Source of the DNA: Planctomycetota bacterium
GTDB lineage: Bacteria > Planctomycetota > Phycisphaerae > Phycisphaerales > UBA1924
Length of the DNA: 64,000 nt
Direction: 5' to 3'
Assembly: GCA_014584315.1 (NCBI GenBank)
Contig: JACTNA010000028.1
Location: 56,413-120,412 of the forward strand
Both the position numbers and the translations under genes were made by a program. Under the pieces are notes generated by a model. It had not been told where the DNA came from. It did no database searches and saw only the letters and a list, made by a program, of their open reading frames with translations. Positions within the stretch are counted from its first letter, which is position 1; each line of letters opens with the position of its first letter. Shown in pieces: positions 8,701 through 15,776 of this stretch.

Positions 8701-9882
8701 TCACTCCACGAACAGCGTCCCCGCCTTTGCAGCCGCGATCAGCACGTCCGCAACCTCGGGTCGGCTGAACTCGGCGGGGGGACGCTCGCCCTTGAAGAGC
8801 AGTTCCCGCACGGCCGTCCCGGACAGGTTGATGATGTCGCCTTCGATCTTCGGGAACGTCTTGCCCGACACCATCCCGCCGTAGGACTTGCTGTAGCCGG
8901 TGTGCTCGAACTTCAGCGGCGTCACGCCGAACGCGGCGAGGTCGATCTCGTCGAAGATCTTCTGCGCGTCGTACGTGCCGTAGTAGGTGCCCACGCCGGC
9001 GTGGTCCCGCCCCACGATGAAGTGCGAGCACCCGTAGTTCTTCCGCATGATCGCGTGGTGGATGGCCTCGCGCGGCCCGGCGTAGCGCATCGCCGCCGGC
9101 AGGACGCTGACGAGCGTCGTCGCGGGGTTGAAGTAGCGCTGGACGAGCGCGTCGATGGCCTGCATGCGCACGTCCGCGCGGATGTCGCCCTTCTTCGTCT
9201 CGCCCACCAGCGGGTGGATCAGCAGCCCGTCGCAGATCTCCTGCGCGCACTTGCACACGTACTCGTGCGCGCGGTGGATCGGATTGCGGGTCTGGAACGC
9301 CACGACCGTCTGCCACTTGCGATCCGCGAAGGCGGCGCGTGTCTGGGCCGGCGTGAGTCGGCGGTCAAGGAACGCCTCCGGACCCTTGGGATCGACGCAC
9401 AGCGTGAGCGCCTCGACCGGACCGGAGAGGCACACGTCGCCCTCGGCCATCACCTGCGCCACGCCGGGGTGCGCCCCGTCCTCGGTGCGGAAGACGCTGG
9501 GGATCTCGAGCTTCTTGTCGTGGACGAACTCTTCCTTGACGGTCATCACGCCCTGGAGCACGCCGTTGGGGGCGATGAGCGCGACGCGGCTGCCGACGCT
9601 GGGGGCGTTCTCCTTCCTTACGCTGAGCAGGATGGGGATGGCCCAGGTCTCGCCGCTGGTGAGTTTCATGTGGCGGCAGACGCTCTCGAAGTCGGCCTCG
9701 CCCATGAACCCGGTCAGCGGGCTGTACCCGCCGTTGGCGATGAGTTCGAGGTCGCAGGACTGCTTCGCCGTCAGCAGAATCTTCGGCAGCCCCTCCGCCT
9801 GCGTCCGCAAGGCCCCCGCGCGAACCTCGTCCACCAGGCAGTTCACCAGCGTGCCGCCGTGCGGCTCGATCAGACCGTGCAT
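8701..9882 (-). CDS. sat: Sulfate adenylyltransferase (ATP sulfurylase)
   Basis: Catalyses ATP + sulfate to APS + pyrophosphate (or the reverse), the first step of sulfate activation. Homo-oligomeric Sat type of 393 aa, without the APS-kinase domain. Seen: 'QTRNPIHRAHE' (about 197-207, the QxRNxxHxxH nucleotide-binding motif), 'MRYAGPREAIHHA' and 'GRDHAG'. The start at 9882 has a good SD (GGGAGG). A TTGAAC-N17-TATGCT promoter lies upstream, giving a leader of about 80 nt that contains an 8-bp hairpin. No APS kinase or reductase is adjacent, so its pathway partner lies elsewhere. Confidence 0.95.
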   Translation of the reverse strand: MHGLIEPHGGTLVNCLVDEVRAGALRTQAEGLPKILLTAKQSCDLELIANGGYSPLTGFMGEADFESVCRHMKLTSGETWAIPILLSVRKENAPSVGSRVALIAPNGVLQGVMTVKEEFVHDKKLEIPSVFRTEDGAHPGVAQVMAEGDVCLSGPVEALTLCVDPKGPEAFLDRRLTPAQTRAAFADRKWQTVVAFQTRNPIHRAHEYVCKCAQEICDGLLIHPLVGETKKGDIRADVRMQAIDALVQRYFNPATTLVSVLPAAMRYAGPREAIHHAIMRKNYGCSHFIVGRDHAGVGTYYGTYDAQKIFDEIDLAAFGVTPLKFEHTGYSKSYGGMVSGKTFPKIEGDIINLSGTAVRELLFKGERPPAEFSRPEVADVLIAAAKAGTLFVE

Positions 9883-9931
9883 CCTCAAACCTCCCGTTCT
9901 CGACCCGGAACCGTGCCTCGCCAGACTGCAA

Positions 9932-9957
9932 GGCCCAGGAGCCACCGCCCCTGGGCC
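9932..9957 (-). promoter_or_regulatory. Hairpin in the 5' leader of sat
   Basis: GGCCCAGG and CCTGGGCC form a perfect 8-bp stem with a 10-nt loop inside the predicted leader, between the promoter and the SD. No U-tract follows, so it is not a simple terminator. It could be a regulatory or stabilising structure. Confidence 0.4.
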
Positions 9958-9967
9958 AACGGCCGGA

Positions 9968-9996
9968 AGCATAGGGAGCCGAGGATGGGTGTTCAA
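9968..9996 (-). promoter_or_regulatory. Sigma70-type promoter of sat (TTGAAC-N17-TATGCT)
   Basis: On the minus strand TTGAAC (9996-9991) and TATGCT (9973-9968) are spaced by exactly 17 nt. The -35 overlaps the end of ogt. The predicted start is near 9961, about 80 nt before the sat ATG. Confidence 0.65.
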
Positions 9997-10547
9997 AGGC
10001 GCGATGTGCGGGACGAAACCAGAACAGCGCCGACGATCGCGGATTCGTGCCCCAGCAGCCACTCCTTGCGCCACAGCCCGCCGCCGTAGCCCGTGAGTCG
10101 GCCCGCCGCGCCCACGACGCGGTGGCAGGGCACGACGATGGGCCATGGGTTGCGGGCGTTGGCCGCGCCGACGGCTCTCGACGCGCCGGCGTCGCCGAGC
10201 CGGCGGGCGAGGTCGCCGTAGGTGGCGGTTCGCCCGAAGGGGATCGCGCGGACGGCGGCGAGCACGCGGCGCTGGAAGGGCGTGCCCCGAGTGGCGAGCG
10301 GGAGGTTGAACTCACGCAGCTCGCCCGCGAAGTAGGCGTGCAGTTGGGCGACGGCCTCGCGCAGTTCGCGCGGCGCGGCGAGCGACGACCGCTCGGCGAT
10401 CGACGATCCGGAGGGCGTCCCCCGATCCATGAACTCAACGCTCTCGATCGCGCCCTCGCACGCAACGACGATGATCGTGCCGATCGGCGTGGCCAGGGAC
10501 GCGGCGCAGCGCGCGCCCGGTTCCGCGATGGTCGAGCGGGCGGTCAC
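9993..10547 (-). CDS. ogt: Methylated-DNA--protein-cysteine S-methyltransferase
   Basis: Suicide DNA-repair protein that transfers alkyl groups from O6-alkylguanine to its own cysteine. Seen: 'FGRTATYGDLARRLG' (helix-turn-helix and arginine finger region), 'RAVGAANARNP', and the active site 'VVPCHRVVGAAGRLTGYGGGL' (Cys141). At 184 aa it matches the single-domain Ogt type with no AdaA domain. Its ATG overlaps the ubiA stop by 4 nt (ATGA), so the two are translationally coupled, although the functions are unrelated. Confidence 0.93.
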   Translation of the reverse strand: MTARSTIAEPGARCAASLATPIGTIIVVACEGAIESVEFMDRGTPSGSSIAERSSLAAPRELREAVAQLHAYFAGELREFNLPLATRGTPFQRRVLAAVRAIPFGRTATYGDLARRLGDAGASRAVGAANARNPWPIVVPCHRVVGAAGRLTGYGGGLWRKEWLLGHESAIVGAVLVSSRTSRL

Positions 10548-11437
10548 AGGAGAAGGTCCGTGATGGCGGCGGCGGCGAGGAAGATGCTGATGACGCCGTT
10601 GAGCGTGAAGAACGCGAGGTCCAGCCCCGCGAGGCCGCGACGGACGAGGACCAGGTGCTCGCTGACCAGCAGCCCGGCAACGAGCGCGACCGCGGCGGCG
10701 TAGATCGCGCCGAGGCGCGGGTCCGCCAGGCCCGCGGCGACGAGGCAGGCGAGGGCGACGGCGTGGAGCGTGCGCGCGGCCCAGGCGGCGCGTCGCGGGC
10801 CGAGGGCGGCCGGGATCGAGTGCAGCCCACGCTCACGATCGAACGCCTCGTCCTGCAGCGCATAGATCACGTCGAACCCCGCCACCCACGCCAGCACCAT
10901 CCCCGCGATCCACCACAACGCCGGCGTTTCGGCGAGCGAAGCGGGGTTGACGGCGATCGCGGCGGCGACGGGCGAGGCCGCGAGCGCTCCGCCCAGAAAG
11001 AGGTGGCACGCGGCCGTGAACCGCTTCGTGAACGAATAGAACGCGATCCAGGCGAGAACGGGCACGGCGAGCGCGACAGGCCAGGGATTCGCAAAGAGCA
11101 GGAACAGCGAGGCGAGCGCGATGAACGCGAGCGCGGACAGGGCCGCGGCGGCGTGGGCGGCGCGGGGGCTGAGCCGCCCCGAGGGCAGGGCGCGGGCGCG
11201 GGTGCGCTCGTTGAGGGCGTCGATGCGGCGGTCGGCGATGCGGTTGACGAGCATTGCCCACGTCCGGGCCGCCACCATGCACGCGACGACGATCGCGAGT
11301 TTGAGCGCGAGCGTGCGCGGCGGCTCGCCGGGATCGCGGGCGAGAAAGACCGCGAGCACGGCGAAGGGGAGCGCGAAGACCGAGTGCGCCAGTTTGATGT
11401 CGGCGGCGATGAGACGGATGTTCGCGGCGAGAGGCAT
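10544..11437 (-). CDS. UbiA-family prenyltransferase (MqnP/UbiA-like)
   Basis: Integral membrane enzyme that attaches a polyprenyl chain to an aromatic acceptor in quinone synthesis. Seen: the first Asp-rich motif 'NRIADRRIDALNERTRAR' and the second 'DVIYALQDEAFDRERGLHSIP', about eight hydrophobic helices, 297 aa. The motif set matches 4-hydroxybenzoate polyprenyltransferase. In planctomycetes without ubiquinone the same family usually serves the futalosine menaquinone route, so MqnP is a reasonable but unproven reading; a ubiX homologue is also in the window. The start at 11437 is preferred over GTG 11467 because TACCCT lies 6 nt upstream of the ATG and no SD exists for either. Confidence 0.88.
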   Translation of the reverse strand: MPLAANIRLIAADIKLAHSVFALPFAVLAVFLARDPGEPPRTLALKLAIVVACMVAARTWAMLVNRIADRRIDALNERTRARALPSGRLSPRAAHAAAALSALAFIALASLFLLFANPWPVALAVPVLAWIAFYSFTKRFTAACHLFLGGALAASPVAAAIAVNPASLAETPALWWIAGMVLAWVAGFDVIYALQDEAFDRERGLHSIPAALGPRRAAWAARTLHAVALACLVAAGLADPRLGAIYAAAVALVAGLLVSEHLVLVRRGLAGLDLAFFTLNGVISIFLAAAAITDLLL

Positions 11438-11443
11438 CGGGTG

Positions 11444-11449
11444 AGGGTA
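11444..11449 (-). promoter_or_regulatory. Putative leaderless -10 element of ubiA (TACCCT)
   Basis: TACCCT on the minus strand, 6 nt before the chosen ATG. The identical hexamer and spacing precede the MFS transporter at 50512. Confidence 0.5.
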
Positions 11450-11521
11450 GGAGGAGGCGCACGGCACCGCCCGTCCGGCACGAGCGAGGATGGCGAGAGG
11501 GCAGGGGAGTGAGGGACGAAC

Positions 11522-11554
11522 GAAACGGCCCCCGGGTTGTCTGCCCGGGGGCCG
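11522..11554 (-). terminator. Strong hairpin, probable terminator of the metalloprotease gene
   Basis: Perfect 11-bp stem CGGCCCCCGGG / CCCGGGGGCCG with a 7-nt loop, 36 nt past the stop of the minus-strand protease gene. It is followed on that strand by TTTCGTTCGT, a weak U-tract. Confidence 0.7.
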
Positions 11555-11590
11555 CGGGGGTGCGCGAGGGTGTGCCGTCGTGCCGATCGG

Positions 11591-13870
11591 TCAGTCGCAG
11601 CCGGCGTTGTAGGCGTTGAGGAAGGCGAGGACGTCGAGGGAGTTGATGACGGTGTCGCCGTTGAAGTCAGCGCTGGGGTCGTTGGCGTTGTAGGCGTTGA
11701 GGAAGGCGAGGACGTCGAGGGAGTTGACGATGGTGTCGCCGTTGAAGTCGGCCGGGCAGTCGTCGTCGGGCGGCGGGAGGGCGGGGCCGACGAAGAGGTT
11801 GTCGACGTACCAGGCGTCGGAGGCGTCCGCCCCGAGGGCGCGGAAGCGGATGGTGAAGTTGTCGTGGTAGGCGCCGAAGTAGTTGAGCGGAGCCTGGAAG
11901 AAGGTGAAGGCGTTCTGGTCCGTGCCGTTGGAGGTGAAGGTCTCGAGGGTGATCCAGGCCTGGAAGAGGTCGAGGTACTCGAGGACCAGTTGCTTGCCGT
12001 TCTCGACGCCCCGGTGCTGGACGTAGCACGAGACGTGGGTGGTCGCGGGCGCGGTGGCGAGGAGCCAGTTGTGGGTCTCGGCGGAGCCTGCGCCAGTGAT
12101 CTTCAACGAGTACGGCCCCGTCGGGGGGTTGACGCCGTCGGTCGAGGCGGCGGCGTTGGAGAGGGTCTTCCAGACGTAGGTGCGGAGGGAAGCCTCGGCG
12201 AAGGGTTCGAGGAACGGCGCTTCGAGGCCGCGGAACTCGCCGATGTACATGTCGTCGGCGTACCAGTCGTCGGTGCCGTCCGCGCCCTGGGCGGAGAACC
12301 GGACGCGGAAGGTGTCGTGCCATCCGAGGACGGGGATCGGCGTGATGCTCCAGGAGTAGTAGTCGCGGTCCTCGCCGTCGGAGGTGTAGGTCACCAGATC
12401 GACCCAGTTCTGGAAGTAGTCCTTGTACTGGACCCTGAGGGTCTTGCCGGACTCGACGCCCCGGTGCTGGGTGAAGAGGGTGAAGTAGGGCTGGTCGGTG
12501 ACACTGACCATGTTGATGTCCTTGGTCTCCGCGGCGTCGGTGGAGTCAAGATTGAGCGAGTAGGGCGCGGAAGGCTCGTTGACGCCGTCGGAGTTCACGA
12601 CACCCGTGTTCGAGTCCCAGAGGTTGGTGTCGAGGGTGGTCCCGGGGAACTGCTCCAGGATCGGGGGCGCGGGGTTGGAGCCTTGTCCCTCGTCGAGGCA
12701 GGATCGGCTCTGGGCGTAGGGGACGATCTTGTTGATGGAGGCCTGCCCGAAGCGGGGCGGGTTGCCCAGGCCGTTGCACCCGCCGAGTCCCGAGCACATG
12801 ATGTGGCACGGGGGCGTGGAATCGCAGTGCGGCGCGCTGAAGTTGTGCCCGATCTCGTGGGCGGTCAGGGCGATGCGGCTGTTCATGTTGTTGGTGAAGC
12901 GGGACTGGGAGAGGCCGTAGCCCGACGTCTTGTTGCAGATGACGCTGAGATAGGCGATGCCGATGACGCTGCCGTCGAGGTTGCGCCCCGTGAAGAGGTG
13001 GGCGACGTCGCGGTGGACGTTGCCGGCGTTGGCGTTCCACCAGTTCTGGAACTGCGAGAGCAGGGACGAGGGGTTGTTGGTGGTGTAGGGGTTGGACCCC
13101 TGGGTCGTGCGGATGATGTAGTGGGTGATCTGGTAGGTGACGCCGCAGTAGGTCTCGTAGGCCAGCGCGACGCCCGCCATCACGTTGTTGATGTCGTTGA
13201 TGGTGTTCTGCTCGCTGCTGCCGTTCTGCTGGAAGAACTGGTAGTCCCCGTCCACGGCGATCTCGCAGACGAGGAACTGCCGCGTCCCGCCGTTGCCGTC
13301 GGCCGGCACGTTGGCCACCTCGCCGTGCCCCGTCGGGATCGCACCGCCGCACTGGTGGAGGCCGAGGTCCAGAACGTCGGCCGCGTCGTACACCACGTGC
13401 AGGGCGCGGTCCGCGCCCGGCACCACGTCCCGCAGCGGCTGCACGTGCCACGCCGCGTCCGTCGCCAGGTCGATGATCGTCAGGGTCAGGCCGTTGTCCA
13501 GCAGCGAGCCGGCGGCCGCCAGGCTCGGGCCGCTCGCGTCGTACCCGCGGTACGTGCGCGACTCGGGCAGATCGATATCCTTCAGCGTGCCCGAGCCGTC
13601 GTCGATCTGCGCACGCGCGTTGGGCGCGGCGTACGACCACGGGTCGAGCACCAGGGTCCGCTCCTCCCCGCCGAGCGTGAGCGTCACGGTGAACGGCTCG
13701 CCGGAGGCGTCGGGGATCACGAGCGGCTGGACCGTGAAGTCGCGCAGCCCGAGGTCGTCGCCGATCGGCGGCGGCGCGGGCGGTTGCGAGGACCGGATCT
13801 GAGCGATCGCGGGGGCCGCCGCGAAACACGCGGCGGCGACGAGGGCATGGACGGCGAAGCGGAACCGCAT
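11591..13870 (-). CDS. Secreted metzincin (M12-like) protease with dockerin-like C-terminus
   Basis: Exported zinc protease, 759 aa. The start at 13870 has an ideal SD (AAGGAGG) and opens a signal peptide ('MRFRFAVHALVAAACFAAAPAIAQ'). Order: signal peptide, a propeptide-like region (25-190), a metzincin catalytic domain with 'HEIGHNFSAPH' (338-348, the HExxHxxGxxH-type zinc site with Ser in place of the Gly), and two related beta-rich repeats of about 130 aa ('HRGVESGKTLRVQY...' and 'HRGVENGKQLVLEY...', possibly carbohydrate- or protein-binding). It ends in two 27-aa dockerin-like calcium-binding repeats ('ADFNGDTIVNSLDVLAFLNAY') finishing in Gly-Cys-Asp. No cohesin is seen nearby. A single gene with its own terminator. 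Confidence 0.9.
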   Translation of the reverse strand: MRFRFAVHALVAAACFAAAPAIAQIRSSQPPAPPPIGDDLGLRDFTVQPLVIPDASGEPFTVTLTLGGEERTLVLDPWSYAAPNARAQIDDGSGTLKDIDLPESRTYRGYDASGPSLAAAGSLLDNGLTLTIIDLATDAAWHVQPLRDVVPGADRALHVVYDAADVLDLGLHQCGGAIPTGHGEVANVPADGNGGTRQFLVCEIAVDGDYQFFQQNGSSEQNTINDINNVMAGVALAYETYCGVTYQITHYIIRTTQGSNPYTTNNPSSLLSQFQNWWNANAGNVHRDVAHLFTGRNLDGSVIGIAYLSVICNKTSGYGLSQSRFTNNMNSRIALTAHEIGHNFSAPHCDSTPPCHIMCSGLGGCNGLGNPPRFGQASINKIVPYAQSRSCLDEGQGSNPAPPILEQFPGTTLDTNLWDSNTGVVNSDGVNEPSAPYSLNLDSTDAAETKDINMVSVTDQPYFTLFTQHRGVESGKTLRVQYKDYFQNWVDLVTYTSDGEDRDYYSWSITPIPVLGWHDTFRVRFSAQGADGTDDWYADDMYIGEFRGLEAPFLEPFAEASLRTYVWKTLSNAAASTDGVNPPTGPYSLKITGAGSAETHNWLLATAPATTHVSCYVQHRGVENGKQLVLEYLDLFQAWITLETFTSNGTDQNAFTFFQAPLNYFGAYHDNFTIRFRALGADASDAWYVDNLFVGPALPPPDDDCPADFNGDTIVNSLDVLAFLNAYNANDPSADFNGDTVINSLDVLAFLNAYNAGCD
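11603..11749. repeat. 81-bp tandem duplication encoding the two dockerin-like repeats
   Basis: Two copies of a 66-bp block (11603-11668 and 11684-11749) with an 81-bp period and two mismatches. Such near identity means recent duplication or gene conversion within the dockerin region of the protease gene. Confidence 0.8.
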
Positions 13871-14227
13871 GGGATCGACCTCCTTCTGTCGGGCGTGCTC
13901 GGGTCGTCGAGCGTGGACAAGGCGTTCGCGGCGCGGGCCGCGGGAAAGTGGACGGAGCCTGTGCGGACGCCCAGCGGACGGCATCCTCCCCCCTCATGTC
14001 TACCCGGTCGCCGGGGACGAAACCAGCGAAACGCCGAGCAAAGGGCGCAATCCCACGATTCCGCGGCGTGAGCGGACCTTGGGCGGAGATCACCGCGTCG
14101 GAGCGTCGAATCTCTGTACGGCTTTGACGCGGGATCGGCTCCGCTCGTTCCCACCACCGAGTGAAACCGATGGGGACTTTGGTTCGTATTGTGTTCGGTT
14201 GTGGGCGAGCGGGTATGCTCCCGCCGA
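13871..14227. other. Divergent intergenic region (357 bp)
   Basis: Holds the upstream regions of the minus-strand protease (SD at its right end, no clear -10) and of the plus-strand AAA ATPase (TATGCT at 14214). The short ORFs listed here in the track have no SD and look like noise. No other structure was recognised. Confidence 0.5.
14214..14219 (+). promoter_or_regulatory. Putative leaderless -10 element of the Ycf46-like gene (TATGCT)
   Basis: GGGTATGCT, then 8 nt, then ATGGGC. The same words at the same spacing precede gmk on the other strand (38447). No SD is present. Confidence 0.5.
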
Positions 14228-15721
14228 ATGGGCCAGAGCGACCTCGATCGGCTGGAGAGCCTGCTGCGGGCGCGCCACCCGTGCGTAACTGTCGTCACGA
14301 ACGAGGAGTCCGAAGCGCTGCACCTGGTCGTGGCGGCGTCGCTGACGATGGACCGGCCGCTGTGGCGATGGTCCGTGCTCGAGGGGCTGACCGACGGGCG
14401 ACTCTCGGGTTCGAAGGCGGAACCCGAGACGGAACATCCGGCGGCCGCTCTGTATCACCTCGCAAAGCAGCGCGGGCCGCTCACGGCCGTTACGCTCGAC
14501 CTGGCGGACCACCTCGAGGACGCCCGGACGCTGCGGGCACTGCGGGCGCTGCTGGCGTGCATGGAGCGCGACGGCGGGACACTGGTGATGATCGACCACC
14601 TCGACCGCCTGCCGGGCGCGGTCGAGGCGTGCGCCACGCGGTTCGACCTCTCGCTGCCGGATGAGGCCGAACTGGAGCGGATCGTCCGCCGCGTCGTGCG
14701 CGAGGAGCACAGGGAGAAGCCGATCGAGATCGACCTGAGCAAGCGCGCGCTCCGGGCGATCGTGCGGAACCTGCGCGGGCTGACGCGGCGTCAGGCGGCG
14801 TTCGTCGTCCGCGACGTGGTGAGCGAGGACCGGAGGCTGAACGAGGACGACCTGAATGGCGTCATCGCCCGCAAGCGCCAGCTCCTCTCCTCCGGCGGCG
14901 GGCTGGAATACGTCGAGGCGCCGACCGACATGGACCAGATCGGCGGCCTGAACGCGCTCAAGCGGTGGCTGTCGGAGCGGAGCATCGCGTTCGAGGACGC
15001 CGCGGCGTCGCACGGCCTGACGCCGCCGCGCGGCGTGCTCCTGCTCGGCGTGCAGGGCGCGGGCAAGAGCCTCTCGGCGAAGGCGATCGCGACCGCCTGG
15101 CGCCAGCCGCTCTTCCGCATGGACCCCAGCGCCCTCTACGACCGCTACATCGGCGAGAGCGAGCGCCGCCTGCGCGAGGCGCTGCGGCAGGCCGAGGCCA
15201 TGAGCCCCATGGTCCTCTGGATCGACGAGATCGAGAAGGGATTCGCGGGCGCGGCCTCGACCTCGACCGACGGCGGGCTGAGCCGACGCATGTTCGGCAC
15301 GATGCTGACCTGGATGCAGGACCACCGGGCGCCGGTCTTCGTCGTAGCGACGGCGAACGACGTCGAGGCCCTGCCACCGGAACTCCTCCGCAAGGGACGC
15401 TTCGACGAGATCTTCTTCGTGGACCTGCCCGGCGCGCCGGCGCGCAGGATGATCTTCGAGATCCACCTGAAGAAGCGCGGACGCGACCCGTCGGCCTTCG
15501 ACCTCGACGCGCTGGCGGGCGCGAGCGAAGGGTTCTCGGGCGCGGAGATCGAGCAGGCCGTCATCGCGGCGGCGACGAGCACGCACGCACGAAAGAAACG
15601 CCTGGACACCGACGCGCTCCTCGACGCCGTACGGTCGTCGCCGCCGCTCTCCGTCACGATGCGCGAGAAGGTGGACGCGCTGCGACGCTGGGCGAAAGGC
15701 AGGTGCGTGGAGGCGGGGTAG
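14228..15721 (+). CDS. AAA+ ATPase, Ycf46-like
   Basis: 497-aa cytosolic AAA+ protein resembling cyanobacterial/plastid Ycf46 and related 'AAA family ATPase' proteins. Seen: an N-terminal alpha/beta domain ('CVTVVTNEESEALHLVVAAS', 'LVMIDHLDRLP') typical of the family, then one ATPase module with Walker A 'GVQGAGKS' (274-281), Walker B 'MVLWIDEIEKGF' (about 319-330), 'VVATANDVEALPPELLRKGRFDE' (sensor 1 and arginine finger region) and the sensor 2 helix 'GFSGAEIEQAV'. Ycf46 has been linked to carbon-concentration and photosynthesis regulation in cyanobacteria, but its role in heterotrophs is unknown. The start at 14228 is chosen because of the TATGCT element 8 nt upstream. It converges on the DUF1028 gene. 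Confidence 0.85.
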   Translation: MGQSDLDRLESLLRARHPCVTVVTNEESEALHLVVAASLTMDRPLWRWSVLEGLTDGRLSGSKAEPETEHPAAALYHLAKQRGPLTAVTLDLADHLEDARTLRALRALLACMERDGGTLVMIDHLDRLPGAVEACATRFDLSLPDEAELERIVRRVVREEHREKPIEIDLSKRALRAIVRNLRGLTRRQAAFVVRDVVSEDRRLNEDDLNGVIARKRQLLSSGGGLEYVEAPTDMDQIGGLNALKRWLSERSIAFEDAAASHGLTPPRGVLLLGVQGAGKSLSAKAIATAWRQPLFRMDPSALYDRYIGESERRLREALRQAEAMSPMVLWIDEIEKGFAGAASTSTDGGLSRRMFGTMLTWMQDHRAPVFVVATANDVEALPPELLRKGRFDEIFFVDLPGAPARRMIFEIHLKKRGRDPSAFDLDALAGASEGFSGAEIEQAVIAAATSTHARKKRLDTDALLDAVRSSPPLSVTMREKVDALRRWAKGRCVEAG

Positions 15722-15776
15722 GGGTTGAGACGAGGCCTGCAAGACCCCGCCCCGGCTGCAACGACCCCGCCCCGGG

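Noticed and set aside
8480-9316. N-terminal extension of the TlpA-like ORF to 626 aa
   Set aside because: The extension runs antisense-like through sat sequence in another frame; a strong SD and signal peptide fix the start at 8479.
11537-14071. 844-aa plus-strand ORF
   Set aside because: Antisense to the metalloprotease gene; composed almost only of Val/Gly/Glu/Arg/Asp runs, no domain features.
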